DNA from: Symbiodinium natans
Taxonomy: Eukaryota > Sar > Dinophyceae > Suessiales > Symbiodiniaceae
Direction of reading: 5' to 3'
Assembly (NCBI GenBank): GCA_905221605.1
Contig: CAJNDS010002601.1
Span: forward strand, 28,501 to 92,500
Length of the DNA stretch: 64,000 nt
A program made the position numbers and the translations under genes. A model generated the notes under the pieces. It did no database searches. It was given only the letters and a program-made list of their open reading frames with translations, and was not told the origin of the DNA. Numbering within the stretch: the first letter of the stretch is position 1; the number at the start of each line of letters is the position of its first letter. This document shows positions 11,881 to 22,940 of the stretch, piece after piece.

Positions 11881-12002
11881 AGGGCTTAGGCCTAGGCTTG
11901 GGGTTTACTGGGCTACGACCCTAAACCCGAAAACCCTAAACCCTAAACCCTAAACTCAAACCCTGAAATTTAAACCCTATAAGCCCTAAACATTGATAAG
12001 CG

Positions 12003-13355
12003 AAGTCTCAAGAGCGCCCCCAGCAGGCACTCGCCTCCAACAAGGACGTCAACTCCTCAGAGCTCCACTGGTGGCCGTGCAGGGTTTAGGGTTTAGGGTT
12101 TAGGGTGTAGGGTTTAGGGTACAATGATGGCGATGTTGGAGATCGTGAGATCGCGAGATCGCCCTAAACCTTAAACCCTCCCCCCCCCCCCCTTCTCCCC
12201 CCCCCCTTCACCCCCCTTCCCCCCCCCCCCCCCCTTCCCCCCCCTCCCCCCTTCCCCCCCCCTCTTCGCTCTCCCTGCCCCAGGATAGGATCGAACTTGG
12301 AGCAATCCGCACTCCAGGTCAGGATTGATGTGGTCGATGGCTCCATTGATCCATCGCTCGCCCGCGCCTTATTTCCCTAGTTCTTTTTTGTGGGAAGGGT
12401 TTAGGGTTCAGGGTTCAGGGTTTCGTTTGGGGGGGAGGTCTCTGGGACATGGGCTTTGACCATGTCGAAGCCCGGAAGCAGCAGACCCTACAACTCTCAG
12501 GGTCGTCAAGTCAAAGGCGGAGAATACTTACGTAATTTGTTGATATCTTAGCAGCTGAGTCGGTAACCTTTAACCTTTTGGGGCATATATAGTTTTACCA
12601 TAATTTTAACGCTACGCGACCCGCCTCGGACCGGCCCAGCGCATCCACGTGAGCATGGTGATTCCGCAGCGCCCAAGTCGCTGGACCCCAAGCAGTAAGG
12701 GTTGGGTCTAGGGTTTAGGGTTCGGGTTTATGGTTTATGGTTTGGGGTTTAGGGTTGAGGGTTAGTTTAGGGTTGAGGGCTTAGGGCTCAAGGTTCACGG
12801 TTTGGGGTTTAGGGTTTTTTGGGTTTAGGGTTCAAGGTTCAAGGTTGAGGGTTGAGACGGTTGATCGTAAAGTTGAGCCAGGCCCCGCAGGGGGAGAGAA
12901 GGGGGGTGGGGGGGGTCGCACCGTGGGGATTGGGGTGGGGGGGCCCTGCTGGGACGGGCTTCAACTGCCTCTCATCCTGGCGAAGTGCGCTTGCGGACCC
13001 CGGTTTCACGGGGGGGGTACCCATTTGAGGCAAAAAAAGGGGTCCAATTTTTTGGCCGAGGGTACTCAGCAAGTAGGATATAAACCCTACGGAATGCATC
13101 ACCAACTACGGATGAGTCGGTCTAAGGCATGTTGCTCATCTCTAACCCTAAGGGTCCATGTACCTCATTGTTATGTACTTGGGCCCTAAAGTCCCTAAAT
13201 AAGAGGTACTTTAAGACCCCCCTAAACCCTAAGCCCTAAGCCCTAAACCCTAAACCCTAAGTGCTTTGCGCATGCCTTGGTCTCTGAGGTGACGCCTGAT
13301 CTGATGTCACAAGTGCCGCTGCCTCGGGGGCTGAGATCGTCAGAAACAGACCGTT
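12003..13355 (+). CDS. Unrecognised coding exons, cluster 2
   Basis: Four coding-like islands between TTTAGGG tracts and a C-rich block. 12003-12080 reads ERPQQALASNKDVNSSELHW. 12284-12367 reads SNLEQSALQVRIDVVDGSID, after a TAG|GATC acceptor. 12609-12700 reads YATRLGPAQRIHVSMVIPQR. 13263-13355 reads CFAHALVSEVTPDLMSQVPL. They carry no motif I can name and may be successive exons of one protein. Confidence 0.4.
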
Positions 13356-13686
13356 TAGGGTTTAGGGTTTAGGGTTTAGGGTTTAGGGGTTGATAGCATC
13401 CTTCGGGCTTGATTGGGGGGGGGGGGGTACCAAAAAGACGTCCTCATGCTGAGAAACCAACCCATCTGAGCAGAAAAAAACAAAGACTCCTTGGATAATG
13501 GGCCGGGCTCGGTCGTTCTTTAGGGTTTAGGGTTCAGGGTTTAGGGTTTAGGGTTTAGGGTCTAGGGTTTAGGGTGGTCCACCCCGAAGACAATAGCTTT
13601 AAGGGATGGACCATGGCGTGTTTTTTTCCCGAAAGCTGGGCAGATAAAGGCGAAAACCTTGTGGTCACTGCGGGAGGGGGATGTTC

Positions 13687-14049
13687 GGAGAGCCCAATAC
13701 GCCTTAATTATAAGGAACATACCTAAAATCATACGAAGGATCCCTTCAAAATCACTTCCCCACTTCCCCTTGTATTAAACGTACCCCCAATTGTAAAACA
13801 CGCTTTCCGGAAAATCCTGCCGAAACCGAGCCCGCCTTTAAAGCCCTATTCCGAATTAGGGGGTGGGGTTCAGGGCCTCAAAGATCTTCAAGCCAATCTA
13901 AACCTTATCCCAGGAGATGGCACATGGAGAAAAAACATGCCTTTAATATTACAAACATATTTCGAGTTTCTGTAAGGGGGGGTTTTATAATAGGGGGATG
14001 GATTGATTTCAGGAGACTTCCTTATTTACGGGGGTACTGGGCTCTTTGG
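13687..14049. mobile_element. Foldback element, family 6, long variant
   Basis: GGAGAGCCCAATACGCCTTA at the left and GGGGTACTGGGCTCTTTGGG at the right, but 363 bp apart, so it has an insertion or is a longer founder copy. The interior has no coding signal. Confidence 0.65.
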
Positions 14050-14082
14050 GTTTATGAAGCAAGAAAACACGTGAGATGCTAG

Positions 14083-15305
14083 GAGGACACTCCCATGATC
14101 ATCCGCGGCCGCGACATGGATCTTCTGTGTTTCTCGTTTGGGGGGTGGGGCGGGGGGAGTGTAGGGTTTTTAGGGCTTAGGGCTTAGGGTTTAGGGTTTA
14201 GGGTTAAGGGTTTAGGGTTAGGGGTTAGGGTTAAGGCTTTAGGGTGTAGGGTTTGTAGGGTATTCCGCAGGAGCCCTGAAGCACAAAAAGGGTTCAGGGG
14301 TATGGGGCGGGCAGTCCAGCGGTGGGTTAGGGTTTGATTAGGGTTTAGGTTTAGGGTTTAGGGTTTAGGGTTTAGAAGCGACCCGGCAACTGCGACACTC
14401 AAGGTACCTGTCCTGCTACGTGCCGACCCAGCCTTGGCCTCAGTGCAACTACATGCCTGGGCTTTGGAGTACTATAGGGTTTAGGGTTTAGGGTTAAGGG
14501 TTAAGGAGTACTATACTTTAATACTTTTTTTGATTCTGGGTTCCTATGATTGCTACTTATGACCTAAAAAGTATATACTTTTTTCCAGGGTCTACTCCAA
14601 AGCTAAGAACTACATGCCCAGCGCATACCGCATGCCGACGGAAGAACGGTGCTTACTCGTGGTAGCCCGGTCGTACCCTTTACCTTGTTCTGGTTATGGG
14701 TTCCCTTATAAAGTATCCAACCCCCCAAAAGGGTGCGCTTGTTATAATTTTGGTTACTGGGCTACCAAGTACCCAGAGAGCCCAATACCTCTCAATTAAG
14801 GAACATACCTTTAAATCATACTAAGGATCCCTATATCATGTAAGGTACATTCCTCATCCTATAAGCCCCTTAAAAAGGACCTTTATAGGGTTGATTATGG
14901 GGATTAAAAGGCCTAATAGCCCATCCTGGGTACTTAGTCTGGCCAAAAGTCTCCGAGGGTTTAGGGTAGGGTTTAGGGTTTAGGGTTTAGGGTTTAGGGT
15001 TTAGGGTTTAGGGTTTAGGGCACCAGGCTCAAGCACGGCAACGTGGATCTCTGCGATGACGAGTACAGGCACCCGGGGAGCCGATGCAGGGTTTAGGGTT
15101 TAGGGTTTAGGGTTTAGGGTTTAGGGTTTAGGGTTTAGGGTTTAGGGTTTAGGGTTTAGGGGTCCCAATAATTTTGAAGAGCATTCCCTTATAGGGTCCC
15201 TTTATAGATATACTCTAATAACCCCCCAAAGCCCTTTTCTAATTATTAAGGTTCTTATATTATTTCACAAGCAACGAAAGGCGCAGAAGCTGAAAGAAGT
15301 GACTT
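14083..15305 (+). CDS. Unrecognised coding exons, cluster 3, interrupted by a foldback insertion
   Basis: 14083-14140 reads EDTPMIIRGRDMDLLCFSF after a TAG|GAGG acceptor. The segment at 14378-14457 and the one at 14608-14650 flank a 150-bp foldback element whose 11-bp target duplication (AACTACATGCC) lies in coding-like sequence; the right side reads NYMPSAYRMPTEER. The frame on the left is uncertain (either YLSCYVPTQPWPQ or a Cys-rich NCDTQGTCPATCRP). 15022-15085 reads RLKHGNVDLCDDEYRHPGSR. 15270-15305 may be a C-terminus (KQRKAQKLKEVT, TAA). Family unknown. Confidence 0.4.
14457..14607. mobile_element. Foldback element, family 1, copy 3, with 11-bp flanking duplication and internal telomere-like insertion
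   Basis: Flanked by AACTACATGCC at 14447-14457 and 14608-14618, a target-site duplication in coding-like sequence. Inside, 14475-14504 is a 30-bp TTTAGGG-type tract flanked by its own duplication GGAGTACTA (14466-14474 and 14505-14513). The other two copies lack this insert. Confidence 0.8.
14658..14769. mobile_element. Foldback element, family 5, abutting a family 6 copy
   Basis: CGTGGTAGCCCGGTCGTACC to TTACTGGGCTACCAAG. A family 6 left arm (AGAGAGCCCAATACC) starts at 14775, so two elements sit end to end. Confidence 0.7.
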
Positions 15306-15594
15306 AAGGGCAAGAATCGGACAGCTCGTTCTCTCTTCCTGAATCCTCCCCCCTGTGCGCTGTGACGCAGTTGTGACTTGAGCGAGAAGTTCTTCAGATT
15401 GCTGGGCTTCGGCCTCAGCTGCTGTAGAGTGATCAGGATGCTTACGGAGGGCTTTTGGCTATGTAGCCGTGACAGACTTTTTTGGGCTTAGGGTGTATAA
15501 ATGACATGATTCTATCCGGCTGGTTCAATGTATGTAAACCCTGAACTCCTAAACCCTATAGTATCCGGTTGTTCCAATGCAAACATCTTCACAG

Positions 15595-16353
15595 GCCTTC
15601 AAGAAAATACCTCCAGGGCATGCTGGTGAGACTTTCCAGCTGGAGCTGCTAGCTCTCCCCTGATTCGTTGTTCCCAGGGGGAAAAGTGTGATAGAGTCAT
15701 CGAGTCATAGGGAATTCTGTCGCTACTCTTGCTACCAGTAGTACAAGGGTACTGAGTTTCTAGTACTATAGTATTACGAGAAGTCGAAGTAGAGTTAATC
15801 GTCATGGTAGAAGTCGTCCGCGAAAGATTACGGGTCTGGAGTGCAGGGCATGCACTGTCTGTGCCCGGTGATTCTTCGATTGTAACACTCGAGGACAAAG
15901 GAGGAGGGCATTCTTAGGCGCACCGCTGAGGTGAGCGGCTTCCACACCGAATGCTTCTCGTGCTGGCGCGCCTGGCCCTGAGCTTTTATAGCCCTTCGTA
16001 AATATAATGCCTTCTTCGGCAACCTCGCTCGGACCGCAGCACCTTTTTTCCGAACCGGCTGCAATATTATTCCTAGGCCGCCGTGGAACCTAGCGGAACC
16101 TAGCTGCAATGCAGTCACACTGTGAGCGGACTGCAAGCCTCAGTCTCCATTCGCGCAGCACCATTGCCCGCAAAGGGGGAGGAGAAGGGGGGGGGGGGGG
16201 GGGGGGGGGGGCGAGTGACACTTCAAGCCATTTGCTTCTGGTGCTTCAGGCAACACGAAGAAGGGAGATGAGGTGATGGGTGGTTCGTGCGATCCTTATT
16301 TTGGAGCCGTGACACGTGAAGCGGAGCAGCAACTACGTCACGTCCCTGGGCCC
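15595..16353 (+). CDS. Unrecognised coding exons, cluster 4
   Basis: 15595-15663, after a CACAG acceptor, reads AFKKIPPGHAGETFQLELLA and runs into TGA. 16250-16353 reads NTKKGDEVMGGSCDPYFGAV followed by TREAEQQLRHV. They may be upstream exons of the acyltransferase that follows, but neither matches the part of that family expected there. Confidence 0.35.
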
Positions 16354-16391
16354 TAGAAACCCTGCGAGACCCCAAATCCCTTGAGGATGTG

Positions 16392-16488
16392 TTGGGATGT
16401 TCCCCCTTATACTAACAGTCCTTAATGAGGATTATAGTACCCTCTATCATATTCCCCATTAAGGACTGTTAGTATACGGGGGAACGTG
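16392..16488. mobile_element. Foldback element, family 3, flanked by a 13-bp direct repeat
   Basis: Ends GGGATGTTCCCCCTTATACT and a near-complement ending GGGGGAACG. The direct repeat CCTTGAGGATGTG lies at 16379-16391 and 16489-16501, and each copy contains AG|GA. The second supplies the acceptor of an acyltransferase exon; the first could supply a GA donor. Confidence 0.82.
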
Positions 16489-16495
16489 CCTTGAG

Positions 16496-17974
16496 GATGT
16501 GCTTCATCAAAGATGGCCACATCTTTGGCAGATACTGGGGGCTCGGAAACCCAGCCAAGCCAGGATTCAGATGTGACTTTGGGCTGGGTGTGACCGAGAT
16601 GCTGGGATGCCTCTACACCCTGCAAACCCTGTAAACCGTATAAACCCTGGAAACCCTAAACCCCCTGCACTGGCGCTCAGTTGCTCAGATACCAGAGACC
16701 GCGCCGAGTAAACCCTAAACCCGAAACCCGCAGGGTTCAGAGGCTTCCGAGGGTTTAGGCCGCCTTTTCCTTCATGAAGAAGGGAAACTACAGGAGGGCC
16801 CACGAAAAGCACAGAAGCAAAATCCGGATAGGGATATCCCATATAGATCCCCTGATATTACTAAATTGAAGCCCAAAAAAGGAGGAAACCGGATAGACAG
16901 TCTATATTATTACATTATTACATCATTATATCATTATATCACATTATTATATGATTATACGATTATATGGCTATATGATTATATTATTATATGATTGTGC
17001 TTATGTCCCTTTTAGGGGCCCCTGTGCAGTTCTCAGCGGCCGGTCCATGCCCACCTTGAAGTCTCGATTCCTTAGGGTTTAGGGTTTAGGGTTTAGGGTT
17101 TAGGGTTTAGGGTTTAGGGACCCTAAACCCTAAACCCTAAACCCTAAAGGGTTTTGGACTTGCTGCTCTGCTTCTAGTTCTTCTAGGACGAGCTTTTAGG
17201 GGCCCTTTGAGGGACATCGGAAAGAAAACCCTTAGTTGTAACTTCCTTTCTTGAGGGGATTCTTCTATTTTCTGGGCTTCCGTCAGCAAACCCTGAACCC
17301 TAAACCCCAAACCCCATACCCCATACCCCAAGCCCCAAACCCTAAACCCTAAACCCTGGACTCAGGTTCAGCAATCCCGAGAAGGCGCCGTTTCTGCACT
17401 TCGAGTGCTGCTACTATGCCGTGACGCCCTCAGGGGTACGCCCCAGGTGCTTAGGATGCTTTGCCAGCCTTGCCACTACGACCTCACAAGTTTCCAGTCT
17501 CTCCCTGTTGCAGACACCTGCGGGATTCCAGAAGCAGTGTGGGGGGGGGGGGGTTGATCTCTTTTTGCCGCTGCAACAGGAGGTAGCATATTTCTTGTAT
17601 TTCCCTGAATAGGTTGGGGCACTGCACCAAGAACGAGCCATAGTTCCATGCACTCCAAACTCAGATACTCAAGAGGCCCCACGCGTGTTTAGGGAAAAGG
17701 CGGCCGAAATTCCAAACCCAGCTGGCTGAGTGAAAAGCGAGCTGCTGAAGGTCATCGAGCACGCGATCAAGCACCGCTATTCGCCAGTGCCTTTGGGGGG
17801 GCTTCGGCCACGGATGGTGTCTAATGGCAAACCGTACGACGTGCTCAACCCGAACCCCTCCCCTAGATCCTAAACCCTAAGCCCTTTAAATCCTGGCTAA
17901 GTAAAGCCGTGGGGTACCTGGCCAAGCATGGAATCGAAAACAACGACTTCCCGGTGCCCCCCGAACGCTGCTGA
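16496..17974 (+). CDS. GNAT/FemAB-like N-acyltransferase (COG3146/DUF482 type), C-terminal exons
   Basis: Exons 16496-16553, 17382-17420, 17742-17786 and 17907-17974 (TGA at 17972). The first ends in KDGHIFGRYWG and joins in phase to KAPFLHFECCYYAV, matching the family signature of GRYWG followed by LHFExCYY. The next piece, LLKVIEHAIKHRY, fits the helix after CYY. The family's following FEPGAQGEHK segment was not found and may lie on an unseen short exon. The last exon (GYLAKHGIENNDFPVPPERC) would be the C-terminus. Proteins of this family are predicted N-acyltransferases with a GNAT fold. The N-terminal half was not recognised upstream. The first exon starts inside the 3' copy of a 13-bp direct repeat flanking an inserted foldback element. 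Confidence 0.72.
17075..17149. repeat. Palindromic telomere-like tract
   Basis: About six TTTAGGG units pass directly into four CCCTAAA units at GGGA|CCC, forming a near-perfect inverted repeat. Confidence 0.93.
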
Positions 17975-18097
17975 AAGTGAAGCCGGAAGATCCAGTTGAA
18001 CATTTCCCAAAATAGGGGTACCCCTTTTATACCCCCCAAATAGAGCCACCCTCAAAGAGACGCCCAAAAAGGGTACCCCTCTTTTCGGAAACCCTCA

Positions 18098-18811
18098 GTT
18101 GAGTTCATGTGCACGTTCCTGAAGATGTTGTGCCCGGTGAAGGGCCAAAGCTCCCAAATCGCTGTAAAGCGCCCCGACCAGTTTAGTCAGAGCCCATCAT
18201 AGCCCCAGAACTTTTTCTATAAGGGTTTTCCATTCCTCAAACTAAAGAATAGGGGGGGGGGGTATCGACAAGGAAATTGACCGCTGGAACGAGATCACGA
18301 CATTCAGATTGACTTGCTCGGGTGTTTGTTTGAACTTGCTTCCTAAACCCTAAACCCCAAACGCAGGCAAAGCAGGGTTCGGCCAGCTATTCGCGAGCGA
18401 AAAAAGACCTAGCCCTAAACCCAAACCCTAACACCCTAAGGCCTAGACTAACCTGTAAACCCTGAAGCCCCCGCGGGCCTGAGGCGCATCGAGCCGGGGA
18501 ACGGCGGAGGCGACATTTATAAGGCACCCGCCAGTGTCTGGAATTCGCGGGCTTATGGTTCAGGTTTCGGAGTTTAGTCTGTGTCTGCTGAGAGGTTGCT
18601 GCCCGAAAGTCAGAACCTGCTCGGCCATTGCAGAATGCAGTATGGTTTTTTGGCTGCCATGGTGTCCATGAGTCAGGCGGTGTGGGAAACCCATATTCAC
18701 GCTTGGCATGCTCTTCATGCTTCCATGTTTGTAACCTTTCGAGTCATCTTTATGGTGGATGTTATTTCGGATGGGCGCGTGCGAGACATTAGTTCTTGCG
18801 TGGGTGAGTGA
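18098..18811 (+). CDS. Unrecognised coding exons, cluster 5
   Basis: 18098-18202 reads VEFMCTFLKMLCPVKGQSSQ then IAVKRPDQFSQSPS and TAG. 18261-18345 reads GIDKEIDRWNEITTFRLTC. 18366-18412 reads GKAGFGQLFASEK. 18473-18560 reads GLRRIEPGNGGGDIYKAPAS. 18581-18811 is open for 76 codons and contains MQYGFLAAMVSMSQAVWETH. I do not recognise any of these. The first may be the end of one gene and the rest another. Confidence 0.38.
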
Positions 18812-19225
18812 CAGTCAGCCAGTACTGTAACTTGCCTCCGCCTCAGTGTCCCAGTGTCCTAGTTGGTATGACTTGCCCGGCAGTGTTCGAAGAGGCCTGG
18901 ATGCAAAAAGAATTCAGAGTGCGCCAAATAGCCTTTCATTAAGAAATATACCTTAAGCCATATCAAGGATACCTAAAATTTTCAGGCAGATTTCTTTGTT
19001 CAAGGGGCATTGGGCCCTTGGGAACAATCATCCCTATGGTGCTCTAGTAGTAATAGGAAGAACCTTTCTATTTTTTGTTTCGTTCTTAAGCAAAAGGTAG
19101 TTCAGGGCATTCCGGCGTCGCTCTCAGTCCAGCTGCAAAAGGTGTTTATAGAGTTCAGGTGAGCGGCTTCCTCCTGGTTTAGGGTTTAGGGTTTAGGGTT
19201 CAGCATGTCCAGTTTCAAACAAGAT

Positions 19226-19339
19226 TACTTGGAGGTTCATGGGTAGTTGTAAGTAGGGTTATACGTACCTGAAGCAAGGTTATAAGTATAGTCACCTTAC
19301 GTATAGCCCTACTTATAACTACCCGTGAACCTCCAAGTA
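19226..19339. mobile_element. Foldback element, family 2
   Basis: TACTTGGAGGTTCATGGGTA at the left and its reverse complement at the right, about 114 bp. A CCCTAAA tract starts directly after it. Confidence 0.75.
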
Positions 19340-19451
19340 TGCCCTAAACCCTAAACCCTAAACCCTAAACCCTAAACCCTAAACCCTAAACTTTTGCCCT
19401 AAACCCTAAACCCTAAACCCTAAACCCTTTACCCGAAAATCGGTCAGGTTC

Positions 19452-20279
19452 AGCGGAGGAGGGGCTTTGAGCCTGCAGGGAGCCTCGGCCTTCTGCGTTG
19501 TGGAGCTTCTCGCGCACGGGCCGACTAGTCTTAGGGTTTAGGGTTTAGGGTTTAGGGTTTAGGGTTTAGGGTTTAGGGTTTAGGGTTTAGGGTTTAGGGT
19601 CTAAAGCTCGAGAACACAAAACCTACGGTTTTGTCGGTTGCCGACAGATCCTCGAAGGTATTCAGGGTTTAGGGTTTTGGGTAAGCCTGGATGCAAAAAG
19701 GGTTGAGGGTTGAGGGTAACTACTAACCAACGAAAAAGTACGTCTTGGATTCTTAGTCTGCAAAGGTCTATAAAGGTCTAGGGCTGAGGGTACTAACCAA
19801 CACAAAGTACGTCTTGGATTCTCAGTGCATCCGCTTGCTGCTGGGCGATTGGAATTCTGGTAGTCCTACACCCTCAACCCAGGTTCAGGGTTTAGGGTTT
19901 CGGGTTTAGGGGCCTGTGCATTGGAGTTTGAGGAGTTTCAGGTGGTCTTAACAGGGCGTGCCCTAAGAATGACATGCGCCCCGCGCAGTGGACTTTCGTT
20001 GAGCTACCCTAAACCCTGAACCCCAACCCTAAACGCCAAACCCCAAACCCTAGTCCCCAAACCCTAAACCCCAAACCCCAAACCCCAAACCCCAAACCCC
20101 AAACCCCAAACCCCAAACCCCAAACCCTAAACCCTAAACCCTAAACCTTAAACCCTAAACCCCAACCCTAAACCCCAAACCCCAAACCCGAAACCCAGGT
20201 TCTCACCTCCTCGTATCACCTGGTGCCACACCCGGAGCTCCAAAAGGAGGTGGCGGAGGGGCTGGGGCGGATATGGTCT
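19452..20279 (+). CDS. Unrecognised coding exons, cluster 6
   Basis: 19452-19533 reads SGGGALSLQGASAFCVVELL. 19604-19660 reads KLENTKPTVLSVADRSSKV. 19965-20008 reads KNDMRPAQWTFVEL. 20199-20279, after a CCAG|GTT acceptor, reads TSSYHLVPHPELQKEVAEGL then GRIW. The last resembles a helical segment, but I would not name a family from it alone. All lie between telomere-like tracts, as expected for exons of one gene. Confidence 0.42.
20019..20190 (-). repeat. Telomere-like tract dominated by CCCCAAA
   Basis: A mix of CCCTAAA and CCCCAAA with a homogeneous run of about ten CCCCAAA in the middle. Confidence 0.92.
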
Positions 20280-20911
20280 TAGGGATGTTTAGGGTTCAGG
20301 GTTTAGGGTTTAGGGTTTAGGGCTTAGGGCTTAGGGTTTAGGGCTAGGGTTTAGGGCTTAGGGCTTAGGGTTCAGGATTTCTAGGGTTTGGGGTTGGCTA
20401 TGGCTTCCTCTCCTGCTTGCTGAGGTTCCGGGGATTGGTGTCTAGGGCACTTGTGAGTTGATGGTTTAGGGTTTGCAGGGTTTGTAGGGTTTAGGGTATA
20501 GGGATAGGTGCCCCTGTGCCCTGGCAGCATCGTCCTGATGCATCCAGCCTTGCCGGTTCCTTGATAGCGCAACTTAGCGTGGGCGGCCGTTAAGTAAATG
20601 CATGAACATTTTCAACATACCCCTTGGGCAGACCCTTAAGAGAAATTAGGAGGTATTATAAAATCCTCCCTAAACTTTCCTAAACCCTAAACCCTGTTAT
20701 CGGTTAAGGGATATGGGTTTGCGGTATGGTGAATGATTCTTGTAAGGCTGGGGCCGAGAGTTCCCCCTCCCAGTCAGCATACCCTGTAGGGCCCTAAAAC
20801 CCCCCAGAACCCTCAGCCCGGAACCCCTCTAGACCCTAAACCAACCCTAAACCCTAAACCCTAAACCCTAAACCCTAAACCCTAAACCCCAAACCCTAAA
20901 CCCGACCTCAG

Positions 20912-21576
20912 GTTGTCCAAATTGCCTCTGAAGCAGCGGACTCCCCCCCCTCGTGGGTTGCACGCAGCTGAGCACGTGCTGTCAGGATGCAGGGTGGAGG
21001 GTTCAGGCTTTGTTTTAACTGTGAGAGAAAGTGAGACAGAGAGAGAGAGAGAGAGAGAGTGAGTGAGTGAGTGAGTGAGTGAGTGAGAGAGTGAGAGATT
21101 GAGAGAGAGAGAGGGGGGTTTAGGGTTCTTGCACGCCGCTTGTGGACCTTCGGACGAGGGCTAGTTATTCATCTCAAGCATGCTTATGCAAACCCGGGGA
21201 GAGAAGGGGGAACGCTAAACCCTAATCCCTAAACCCTAGACCCCAAACCGTAAACCCGGGAGAAGGGCGGAGGGAGAGAGAAGTGAATCGCCGCACCACA
21301 GTCAGTGGGTTCAACTGAACCAAGGGCTTGAGAATGGTGCTTTGAACCCTTTGAGCTTAAGAGGTTAAAGATGCAGGTGTAGGGTTTAGGGTTTAGGGTT
21401 TAGGGTTTAGGGTTTAGGGTTGGGGTTTTAGGGTTTCCAGACTCGGTGGTCGACACAAGACGCTTCATCGCCGAGGATTTTTGCCCACTCGACCTTGGCT
21501 CAGGCCCAGAGACACTCCGCCTACACGCCGACTCCCCGCGAAGTGAGCGGAGGGCCGAGATATGGGGGGCCTTCAT
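20912..21576 (+). CDS. Unrecognised coding exons, cluster 7
   Basis: 20912-20968 reads VVQIASEAADSPPSWVARS. 21128-21213 reads LARRLWTFGRGLVIHLKHAY. 21441-21576, after a TTTCCAG acceptor, reads VVDTRRFIAEDFCPLDLGSG and continues LHADSPRSERRAEIWGAF. The last is the most convincing, at 45 codons without a repeat. Family unknown. Confidence 0.42.
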
Positions 21577-21596
21577 CTCTATACCCCGCTTAGGAC

Positions 21597-21783
21597 TTTT
21601 TCTTTGCCTGAACCCAAAAGAATATTAAGAATGCTTTTTGTCTAAGGGGAGTATAGGATGTTTTCTTTGCATGAACCCAAGAGAATATTAAGAATGCTTT
21701 TTTTCTAAGGGGAGTATAGGATGTTTTCTTTGCATGAACCCAAGAGAATATTAAGAATGCTGTTTTTTCTAAGGGGAGTATGG
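21597..21783. repeat. Three tandem copies of an approximately 62-bp repeat
   Basis: The unit contains TTTCTTTGCATGAACCCAAG, AGAATATTAAGAATGC and TCTAAGGGGAGTATAG. Single diverged copies occur at 47300-47383 and 62024-62100, so this is a dispersed element that became tandem here. Confidence 0.75.
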
Positions 21784-22689
21784 ATCTGAGGCTTGCAGGG
21801 TCTCAACTTGGCTCCTTGTCGTGAATGATGCCTGGGACACACATACGGCTTTGGGCTGCTGTTGGCTTTGCGGCTTTTGGGACAGTCGGGTGATAACCAG
21901 GGGCTTTAGGAGCATCGGAGCTGAACTAAACCCTGAACTCTAAGACTTTTAAGAGCGGGATAGGGAGGGCATAGGGAGTAATAAAGGAACTAAGGGGGTC
22001 GACGGTCCATCCTTGCTGCCCCGCTTGCTGCTTTTGCTACCACCACTACTTTATCAGTACGATCATACCAGTAGTATAATGATATCACATATCAGAACAT
22101 ACTACAATAAGATCATACCGCAGTACATGCAATGATCGTTTTATATACATACATATACATATACATATACAGATACATATACATATACATATATCATGTA
22201 CATATATCATGTACATATATACATACATACATACAATGATAAATTGGCATGCGTATTTTTCCGCAGACTCCCCGCAACCTCCGGCACTGCAATTCCACTG
22301 TCCTTGCCGCGGCTTCTGGCCCACACCCTTGTTATAAAGCCTGCTATGCTAGGGTTTAGGGTTTAGGGTTTAGGGTTTAGGATTTAGGGTTTAGGGTTTA
22401 GGGTTTAGGGTTTGGGGTTTAGGGTTTAGGGAGCCACACGCAGCTACGCTAGGGATCGGTGCGGTGAGAGGGGGTGAGCGTTTCGGCACATGCATGTAGC
22501 CTAAACCCTGAACCTTGAACCCTAAACCCTAAACCCCACTGACGCCGAACAGCCAGGAAGTCCTACTTCCTTGAAGCCTCCTACAACCTACCACCTCAGG
22601 GACCAAGACCCCCCTAGTCAAGGAATATACCTATTCAATCATCTTGAGGATCCCTACATACTTTCAGGTACATTCCTTCCACCTGAGGG

Positions 22690-22940
22690 AAACTGAGCGT
22701 GCAGATCCTCAACCCTTACGCTCAGAAGTGCAGGAGGTCGTTCGGGCGTGGCAACAGCGCAACATCGCCCCTCGTCGTAATTCGTCGCAGCTGGCAGAAG
22801 CCAACAGCCTGCGATTTTCTCAGCCGCCATCCGGCGTCCCTCTGTCTGCGCCAGCGCCTCACCTGCTTTGCAGTACATATGGGCCTGCTCGTCTCGGCGT
22901 GCCTGGGCTGCAAGTTGTTCCGAGGACCCTGGGTTCAGCA
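22690..22940. CDS. Open segment of unclear strand
   Basis: About 250 bp with no repeat is open on both strands. The + frames give EVQEVVRAWQQRNIAPRRNS; the minus strand gives LAAQARRDEQAHMYCKAGEA followed by a helical stretch. Neighbouring genes favour +. The minus reading has more helix-like composition. It is not recognised in either direction. Confidence 0.3.

Noticed and set aside
15599-16136. Two minus-strand frames of about 100 codons
   Set aside because: They overlap a + strand exon with a good acceptor (15595-15663) and low-complexity Ser/Thr sequence. No supporting signal.
22139-22236. Frames through CATATA repeats encoding Ile/Tyr/Cys runs
   Set aside because: Microsatellite translation; the same at 38640-38750 and 51084-51222.
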